9,046 nt of DNA, from positions 1 through 9,046 of the forward strand of contig CAZLLV010000390.1 of NCBI GenBank assembly GCA_964560325.1. The letters run 5' to 3'. This DNA comes from CAZLLV01 sp964560325. GTDB lineage: Bacteria > Acidobacteriota > Thermoanaerobaculia > Multivoradales > DATKCC01. Numbering within the stretch: position 1 is the first letter of the stretch; every line of letters begins with the position of its first letter. Below the pieces are notes generated by a model that saw only the letters and a program-made list of their open reading frames with translations, was not told where the DNA came from and did not search any database. This document shows, one piece after another, positions 6,401-9,046 of this stretch. The position numbers were made by a program, and so were the translations under genes.

Positions 6401-9046
6401 CGGCGTCGCCGAGGAGCGGCAGGTCGGACAGCCGGCGCTCCGGGCTCGCGGCGGCGGCCGCGAGCAGGGTGGCGAGATGCGCCATCAACCGCCGGGCGGT
6501 GGTCGCGTCGAAGAGGTCCCGGTTGTAGGAGAGGTCGCCGGCCAGGGCGCCCTGCGCGGTCTCCACCAGGCCCAGGGTGAGATCGAACTTGGCGGCCCGG
6601 TAGCCGCCGGCCTCGTACGGCCGAACGCTCCGGGCCCCGGGGAGCGACAGCACGGGCGGCGGTGTGTTCTGGAGGGCGAACATGACCTGGAAGATCGGCG
6701 AGTGGGCGAGGTTTCGCTCCGGGCGCAGCTCCTCCACCAGCTTCTCGAACGGCAGCTCCTGGTGGGCGTAGGCGTCGAGGGCGCCGTCCCGGGTGCGGGC
6801 GAGGAGCTCGGTGAACCCTGGATCGCCGGTCAGCTCGCCCCGGAAGACCAGAGTGTTGACGAAGAAGCCGATCAGGCTCTCGGTCTCGGTGTGGGTGCGG
6901 CCGGCGATCGGAGCGCCGATCGGCACCTCGGCGGCGCCGCTCAGGCGCCCGAGGACGGCCTGCAGGCCGGCCAGGAGGGTCATGAACAGGCTCACCCCGT
7001 GGCGCCGGGCGAGCGCCCGCACCGCGTCCCGCAGCCCGGCGGGGAGGCGGACCCGCAGCTCACCGCCGCGCAGGGTCTGGACCGGCGGCCGGGGACGGTC
7101 GGTGGGCAGGTCGAGGACCGCCGGCACCCCCGCCAGCGCCAAGCGCCAGTACGACACCTGGCGCTCCAGGGTCTCGCCGGAGAGCCAGCGGCGCTGCCAG
7201 AGGGCGTAGTCGCCGTACTGGAGGTCGAGATCGGGTAGCTCGGAGAGCTGGGACGGCGGGCGCCGGCCCTCGCGAAGAGCGCGGTAGAGGGTCTCCAGCT
7301 CCCGGAACAGGATCGCCAGGGACCAGCCGTCGGTGACGATGTGGTGCTGGCAGAAGAGGAGCAGGTGGTCCTCGGCGGCCAGGCGCACCAGCGCGGTGCG
7401 CAGGAGGGGGCCTACCGCCAGGTCGAAGGAGCGTCCGGCGTCGGCCGCCGCCAGCCGCCGCACCTCCGCCTCCCGGCGCGCCGCCGGCAGGCCGGCGAGG
7501 TCGATCACCGGCAGCGGCACCGAGCCGGCCGCTAGCACCCGCTGCACCACCCCGGTCTCGTTCCGTACGCTCCGGGCGAAGACCGTTCGCAGCGCCTCGT
7601 GGCGGCGGACGATCTCGGAGAGGCCTCGGGCCAGGTGCGCCGGCACCAGGGGGCCGTCGATCCGCACCGGCGAGGGGACGTTGTACTGGCTCCGGTCGGC
7701 GCCGTAGCGGCCCAGGAACCAGAGCCGCTCCTGGGCGAAGGAGGCCGGGGTCTCCCGCTGGCGGTCCTCGCCGCTCCGGGGCTCGAGGGGGAGTGCCTTC
7801 TCGGCCCCTTCGGTCCGCGGGGTCTCGCTGCTCTGCCTCTCCAGGCAGCGGCCGAGGCCGGCCACCGTCGGGTTCTCGAAGAGGCTCCGCAGGGGGAGCT
7901 CGACGCCGGTCAGCCGGCGCAGCCGGGAGACCACCCGGGTGGCGAGGAGGGAGTGGCCGCCCAGGTCGAAGAAGCTGTCGTGAGCCCCCACTCGGGTCGC
8001 CGGCAGGAGCTCGCTCCAGACCTCGGCCACCATCTCCTCCAAAGGCCCCCGGGGCGGCACGAAGGCGAGCCGCGCCGCGCCGGCCGCTCCTATACTGGAA
8101 GGGGCCTCCTCCGGCGCCGGCAACGCCTTGCGGTCGACCTTGCCGTTCGGGTCGAGGGGCAGCTCGGGGAGGATCACCACCGCGGCCGGCACCATGTACT
8201 CGGGGAGGGACTCGGCCAGGTACGCGCGCAGGGCGGCGGCGCCGAGCCGGGCACCCTTCTCGCTCTCCGCCTCCGGCACCGCGTAGGCGACCAGGCGCTT
8301 CGTCCCCGGCACGTCCTCGCGCACCGTGACCACCTGGGCCGCCACCGCCGGGTGCCGGGCCAAGCGGCTCTCGATCTCCCCCGGCTCGATCCGGAAGCCC
8401 CGGATCTTGACCTGGTGGTCGAAGCGGCCCTGGAACTCCACCCGGCCGGCGGCATCGAGACGCACCAGGTCGCCGGTCCGGTAGAGCCGCGAGCCCGGGC
8501 GGCCGGCGAACGGGTCGGGCACGAAGCGCTCGGCGGTGGTGGCGGGTCGATTCCAGTAGCCCCGGGCCAGGCCGTCGCCGCCCAGGACCAGCTCGCCGGG
8601 GACGCCGGCGGGCACCCGTACCAGGCCCCGGTCGGTGACGTGGAGGGTGGTGCTGGCGATCGGCCGGCCGATCGACACCGTGGCGGCGCCGGGCGGCACC
8701 TCCCGCACCCGCTGGCTGGCGGCGAAGGTGGTGCACTCGGTGGGGCCGTAGACGTGGCGCAGGCGGCCTCCGGTCGATCCGAGTGGGGCGTCCAGCGCCG
8801 CCGCCGCTTCCCGTACCCGCTCCGGGTCGCACGCCTCGCCGCCGAACAGGAGGTCGTCGAGACCGGCCAGCACCGGCCGGGCCGAGCCGTGGAGCTCCTC
8901 GGCGCTCTGGACGAGCTGGTTGAAGAGGGCGGTGGTCAGGAAGAGGGTGGTCACCCGGTGCCGGACCAGCTCGCCGGCCAGGCGCTCGGCGTCGAGCACC
9001 GCGTCCCGGTCGAGGCCGACCAGGGTGGCGCCGTGGAGGAGCGCGC
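468..9046 (-). CDS. Hybrid NRPS-PKS megasynthase, terminal part (A-PCP-C-A-PCP-KS-AT-ACP-TE), 5' end outside window
   Basis: This is a cytoplasmic assembly-line enzyme that adds amino acids and then one malonate-derived C2 unit, and releases the product through its own thioesterase. The frame is open from the right edge to a TGA at 470-468 and gives 2858 visible residues, numbered here from the first complete codon at 9044-9042. Domain order with active residues: partial A1 (residues 1-310), PCP1 (Ser365), C (HHxxxDG, His568), A2 (about 905-1440), PCP2 (Ser1496), KS (Cys1728, His1864, His1915), AT (Ser2211), ACP (Ser2532), TE (Ser2668, Asp2695, His2833). No KR, DH, ER, MT, E or Cy domain is present; the AT-to-ACP linker is too short to hide one. 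The residues before the first possible GTG (8999-8997) still read as A-domain sequence, so the true start is off the window. A small exported-protein gene follows 35 bases downstream. The function class is certain; the product is unknown. Confidence 0.97.
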   Translation of the reverse strand, partial: ALLHGATLVGLDRDAVLDAERLAGELVRHRVTTLFLTTALFNQLVQSAEELHGSARPVLAGLDDLLFGGEACDPERVREAAAALDAPLGSTGGRLRHVYGPTECTTFAASQRVREVPPGAATVSIGRPIASTTLHVTDRGLVRVPAGVPGELVLGGDGLARGYWNRPATTAERFVPDPFAGRPGSRLYRTGDLVRLDAAGRVEFQGRFDHQVKIRGFRIEPGEIESRLARHPAVAAQVVTVREDVPGTKRLVAYAVPEAESEKGARLGAAALRAYLAESLPEYMVPAAVVILPELPLDPNGKVDRKALPAPEEAPSSIGAAGAARLAFVPPRGPLEEMVAEVWSELLPATRVGAHDSFFDLGGHSLLATRVVSRLRRLTGVELPLRSLFENPTVAGLGRCLERQSSETPRTEGAEKALPLEPRSGEDRQRETPASFAQERLWFLGRYGADRSQYNVPSPVRIDGPLVPAHLARGLSEIVRRHEALRTVFARSVRNETGVVQRVLAAGSVPLPVIDLAGLPAARREAEVRRLAAADAGRSFDLAVGPLLRTALVRLAAEDHLLLFCQHHIVTDGWSLAILFRELETLYRALREGRRPPSQLSELPDLDLQYGDYALWQRRWLSGETLERQVSYWRLALAGVPAVLDLPTDRPRPPVQTLRGGELRVRLPAGLRDAVRALARRHGVSLFMTLLAGLQAVLGRLSGAAEVPIGAPIAGRTHTETESLIGFFVNTLVFRGELTGDPGFTELLARTRDGALDAYAHQELPFEKLVEELRPERNLAHSPIFQVMFALQNTPPPVLSLPGARSVRPYEAGGYRAAKFDLTLGLVETAQGALAGDLSYNRDLFDATTARRLMAHLATLLAAAAASPERRLSDLPLLGDAERHHLLREWNDTALAPPESPAERTLHGRIALHAAEAPDRVALVADRAASGAAGGDHLTYGELDVRAERLARTLAARGVGPGVLVGIHLGRRPEMAVAVLAVEKAGGAYVPLETTWPLDRIGWIAEEHGIRHLVTESSRLEVVIGLPDRRAVTGEPRFVIAADAHPDDAPAAPLPGEPGGAPPVDPEDPAYVIFTSGSTGRPKGVLVRHRPAAGLVSWVNDTFGVGPDDRLLFVTALSFDLSVYDLFGTLSAGGTVRLATAAELDDPVRQVEWMVADRITFWDSAPAALQRLAPLFPAAAPTTSAASAAAAIPASAPALRLVFLSGDWVPLALPDRVREGFPGARVIALGGATEATVWSNYFPVGEVPPDWPSIPYGRPISNARYHVLGPTLRPCPIGAAGDLFIAGGCLSSGYVDDPRQTAWSYLPDPFATASDAGAVLYRTGDRARYLPDGDLEFLGRLDSQVKVRGFRIELGEIESVLGEHPAVADVVALAREDVPGDQRLVAYLIPADPEACPPAPEELRTWALRKLPEYMIPTAWVFRDEWPLSPTGKLDRKALPAPGAAEPGAADETGARVPITPARNPVERAVAEVWCDVLGVPEVGRDQNFFDLGGHSLLLARVQERLEESLGREIPMVELFRHPTVASVAAALDATSTEAAEAEAPARRTGPAGSGAVAVVGMAGRFPGARDVDELWRNLRAGVESIRFFDDEELEAAGYDPAALRDPALVKARGVLDDPDLFDARFFGYSPREAEILDPQHRLFLEASWQALEDAGRGAGGDRRGHRVGVFGGMTESTYQRLVRSDETLARAVGGHQIAISGNPDYLASRVSYKLGLTGPSVAVQTACSTSLVAVHMACRSLLEGACDLALAGGVSVQAREVSPYRWAEGGIGSPDGHVRAFDAEAGGVVGGSGVGVVALRRLEDAVADGDTIRAVIRGSAINNDGALKAGFTAPSAEGQAEVVREALAAAGVDPRTVGYVEAHGTATRLGDPIEISGLARAFASDAGNDRAPGQGSGEVEKTCVLGSVKTNVGHLDAAAGVTGLIKAVLALQHGEIPPSLHYRSPNPEIDFASTPFYVADRLLPFERNGAPRRAGVSAFGIGGTNAHAVLEEAPRQDEAPDGESAAGAAAERSAELLVLSAKSPEAADRAVERLAAHLERRAEDGSEPPELADVAWTLQSGRAAFPHRRAVVAPQSDIGREIGPALAQAVRALRERDRRWSWSGAAPETPPPVVFLFPGQGAQFPGMAEALYREEPLFREAIDHAAEVLEPEIGRDLRELLFPEDPASQRAEDALDATEITQPALFAVEHALMLLWESWGVTPAATLGHSLGEYTAAVRAGVFELDDALRLVAARGRLMASRPGGGAMLGVRLGREELEAELAELAVDELALAAVNGVDSCVVSGPAEPVAELRERLEARNVGCKPLHTSHAFHSPLMEPVVGAFEELVARVGPRAPELPFVSNVTGTWITADEAQDPGYWARHLRRPVLFDDGLATLLGHFEEGNEPFLLEVGPGRTLTNLARRHRLAERGLGFQPSLRRPRQVGCDRERVLTALGALWTAGVEIDWAGHHAGARRRRVPLPTYPFERRSFWVGGHGAGERAERLEAEPTARPETPELSGVRGEVAVAFRELLGVEPAAEEDFFDLGGSSLMAVQLGARLREISGVELPSDFLLQAATPAALAELIESRRAAAESGEAPASSCLVPLRKSGSRTPLFLVHQVGGNVFSYRALAKELPAAQPVYALRSPGLEPGEETLGSVEEMAERYLGLVRETQPRGPYRIGGASMGGMIAFDMAHRLSAAGETVELLTLMDSPCGDQMPPKQETDYDITAGVYMGPGRLAPEEVEGMDAEEQLRYAVAKAREEGPRTGVDSGTDSEQSFDRELEQLRRLAAVLRANIEALFAYRPEPWDGRAIFFRAGEKRPGEPPRPERPWIELARGGIEIHVVPGNHTTMHEPPNVETLARRLDRALRALTD
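480..1290 (-). other. Terminal type I thioesterase domain
   Basis: This alpha/beta-hydrolase domain releases the finished chain by hydrolysis or cyclisation. It starts LVPLRKSGSRTPLFLVH and reaches the C-terminus of the protein. The nucleophile elbow is IGGASMGGM with Ser at 1043-1041 (residue 2668), the acid is Asp in TLMDSPCGD (962-960, residue 2695), and the base is the first His of GNHTTMHEPP (548-546, residue 2833). A helical lid-like segment rich in Glu, Arg and Leu lies between Asp and His. It confirms that this is the last module of the pathway. Whether it hydrolyses or makes a ring cannot be read from the sequence. Confidence 0.94.
1340..1545 (-). other. Acyl carrier domain (ACP) of the PKS module
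   Basis: This domain carries malonyl and then the beta-ketoacyl peptide. It runs from about GVRGEVAVAFRELLGV to LAELIESRR. The phosphopantetheine motif DFFDLGGSSLMAVQ has its serine at 1451-1449 (residue 2532). The LGGSSL wording is closer to NRPS-style carriers than to the GxDS motif of many PKS ACPs, as is common in hybrid lines. It is a single, not tandem, carrier. Confidence 0.93.
1785..2710 (-). other. Acyltransferase domain, malonyl-CoA type
   Basis: This domain loads the extender unit onto the ACP. It starts VVFLFPGQGAQFPGMA and has the nucleophile motif GHSLGEYTAA with Ser at 2414-2412 (residue 2211). The specificity motif is HAFHS (first His at 2111-2109, second at 2102-2100). HAFH together with GHSLG is the established signature for malonyl-CoA; methylmalonyl domains usually carry YASH and GHSQG. 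A KS-AT linker lies upstream, and the post-AT linker containing LPTYPFERRSFW lies at about 1660-1615. Only about 35-40 residues separate that linker from the ACP, which rules out a ketoreductase or methyltransferase between them. Confidence 0.95.
3070..4376 (-). other. Ketosynthase domain of the PKS module (hybrid NRPS/PKS type)
   Basis: This domain accepts the peptidyl chain from PCP2 and condenses it with malonyl-ACP by decarboxylative Claisen chemistry. It begins VAVVGMAGRFPG and ends GIGGTNAHAVLEE. The catalytic triad is complete: Cys in VQTACSTSLVAVH (3863-3861, residue 1728), His in EAHGTATRLGDPIE (3455-3453, residue 1864) and His in KTNVGHLDAAAG (3302-3300, residue 1915). TACSTS instead of the common TACSSS is the form often seen in ketosynthases that take chains from NRPS modules. 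HGTAT replaces the usual HGTGT, a mild variant that should not abolish activity. Confidence 0.96.
4450..4680 (-). other. Peptidyl carrier domain PCP2
   Basis: This thiolation domain holds the A2-derived residue, and then the condensed peptide, for transfer to the ketosynthase. It runs from about ITPARNPVERAVAEVW to VASVAAALD. The attachment motif FFDLGGHSLLLARV is intact, with the serine at 4559-4557 (residue 1496). It is joined to the KS by a short linker rich in Ala, Glu and Thr, so the NRPS-to-PKS hand-over is intramolecular and needs no docking domains. Confidence 0.95.
4551..4581. repeat. 31-base direct repeat, copy in PCP2
   Basis: This is the second copy of the carrier-motif repeat, about 3.4 kb from the PCP1 copy. 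A shorter part of it also recurs in the ACP at about 1456-1473. Confidence 0.85.
4725..6335 (-). other. Adenylation domain A2, Cys/Gly-clade with atypical pocket
   Basis: This complete adenylation domain loads PCP2. Core motifs: A1 LTYGEL, A2 KAGGAYVPL, A3 YVIFTSGSTGRPKG (5834-5793), A4 FDLSVYDLF, A5 LGGATEATVW in place of YGPTE, A6 GDLFIAGG, A7 LYRTGDRARY, A8 SQVKVRGFRIELGEIE, A9 LPEYMIP and A10 TGKLDRKAL. The LSGDW and LGGATEA segments are hallmarks of the clade that activates cysteine and relatives. The ten-residue code reads D-L-Y-D-F-S-L-V-W-K by eye. The classical cysteine code is DLYNLSLIWK, so positions 278 (Asp, codon 5558-5556), 299 (Phe) and 330 (Val) differ. An Ala/Ser/Pro-rich insertion lies at about 5519-5447. 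I leave the substrate unassigned; cysteine, glycine or a related small residue are the candidates. Confidence 0.95.
6440..7745 (-). other. Condensation domain, LCL-like
   Basis: This domain forms the peptide bond between the chain on PCP1 and the amino acid on PCP2. Motifs in order: C1 SFAQERLWFL, C2 RRHEALRTVF, C3 HHIVTDGWS with catalytic His at 7343-7341 (residue 568), C4 YGDYALWQ, C5 IGFFVNT, C6 HQELPFEKLVEEL and C7 HSPIFQVMF. The HHxxxDG motif marks an ordinary amide-forming domain rather than a heterocyclase, which would carry DxxxxD. No epimerase precedes it, and the C1 and C3 wording is of the type that accepts an L-configured donor, so an L-L bond is expected. The LCL subtype is judged by motif reading only. 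Confidence 0.94.
7838..8063 (-). other. Peptidyl carrier domain PCP1
   Basis: This is a thiolation domain that carries the A1-activated residue on a phosphopantetheine arm. It runs from FVPPRGPLEEMVAEVW to about LGRCL. The attachment motif DLGGHSLLATR is intact, and the modified serine is at 7952-7950 (residue 365). A further helix-like segment, VELPLRSLFENPTVAGL, matches the usual end of a PCP. Its attachment-site DNA is identical over 31 bases to that of PCP2. Confidence 0.95.
7944..7974. repeat. 31-base direct repeat, copy in PCP1
   Basis: This stretch encodes the carrier motif FFDLGGHSLL. It is identical base for base to 4551-4581 in PCP2 and in the same orientation; the flanks differ on both sides. 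It reflects shared ancestry, conversion or strong constraint of the two carrier domains, not a mobile element. Confidence 0.85.
8118..9046 (-). other. Adenylation domain A1, C-terminal part (Ile/Val-like pocket)
   Basis: This domain activates an amino acid as aminoacyl-AMP and loads PCP1. Visible core motifs are A5 YGPTE (about 8750-8724), A6 GELVLGGDGLARGYW, A7 LYRTGDL, A8 HQVKIRGFRIEPGEIE, A9 LPEYMVP and A10 NGKVDRKAL (8147-8121). Motifs A1-A4, including the first three specificity positions, lie beyond the right edge. Aligning by eye to GrsA-Phe gives pocket residues 278 Phe, 299 Leu, 301 Gly, 322 Val, 330 Thr, 331 Phe and 517 Lys. Known isoleucine codes such as DAFFLGVTFK end with the same seven residues, and valine codes also end in TFK. 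A branched aliphatic substrate is therefore the best inference. The missing 235/236/239 residues could change it. Confidence 0.93.

Noticed and set aside
1239..7238. A 1999-codon open frame on the plus strand opposite the synthase
   Set aside because: It lies wholly antisense to a gene with intact domains. Its translation is rich in Gly, Arg, Ala, Glu and His with no recognisable domain. Long antisense frames are expected where third positions are nearly all G or C.
6440..7745. Heterocyclisation domain giving a thiazoline from a cysteine-like A2
   Set aside because: The active motif is HHIVTDGWS, the ordinary condensation form, not DxxxxD.
8997..8999. GTG as the start codon of the synthase
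   Set aside because: The frame stays open to the right edge, and the residues before it (ALLHGATLVGLDRDA) continue a normal adenylation domain. The gene is truncated by the window.

Overview
The window is very GC-rich and almost entirely protein coding on the minus strand. It holds the 3' part of one giant assembly-line gene and, downstream of it, the 5' part of a small exported-protein gene. Both genes are cut by the window edges. The high GC, the C-A-PCP-KS-AT-ACP-TE layout and the style of the exported protein fit a secondary-metabolite-rich GC-high bacterium such as a myxobacterium or an acidobacterium. The sequence alone does not fix the phylum.

Positions 9046 down to 468 encode 2858 visible residues of a hybrid non-ribosomal peptide synthetase / type I polyketide synthase. 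In order of translation the domains are: the C-terminal part of adenylation domain A1, carrier PCP1, condensation domain C (LCL-like), adenylation domain A2, PCP2, ketosynthase KS, malonyl-type acyltransferase AT, ACP, and a terminal type I thioesterase TE, then a TGA stop. All visible catalytic and carrier residues are intact. There is no ketoreductase, dehydratase, enoylreductase, methyltransferase, epimerase or heterocyclase. The protein should therefore add a branched aliphatic residue (A1, partial pocket Ile/Val-like) and then a residue chosen by an unusual Cys/Gly-clade pocket (A2). It should then extend the chain by one unreduced malonate unit and release a beta-ketoacyl peptide through the TE. 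Plausible end products are an N-acyl tetramate (pyrrolidine-2,4-dione) or a beta-keto acid that decarboxylates to a peptidyl methyl ketone. The upstream modules lie beyond the right edge.

Positions 467-433 are a 35-base spacer with a Shine-Dalgarno-like AAAGGA. Positions 432-1 encode the first 144 residues of a secreted protein with a clear signal sequence, probably co-transcribed with the synthase. Its beta-rich body resembles the N-terminal region found ahead of exported alpha/beta-hydrolases. Its role (processing, self-protection or unrelated) is open. No RNA genes, transposons, CRISPR arrays, promoters or terminators could be supported.
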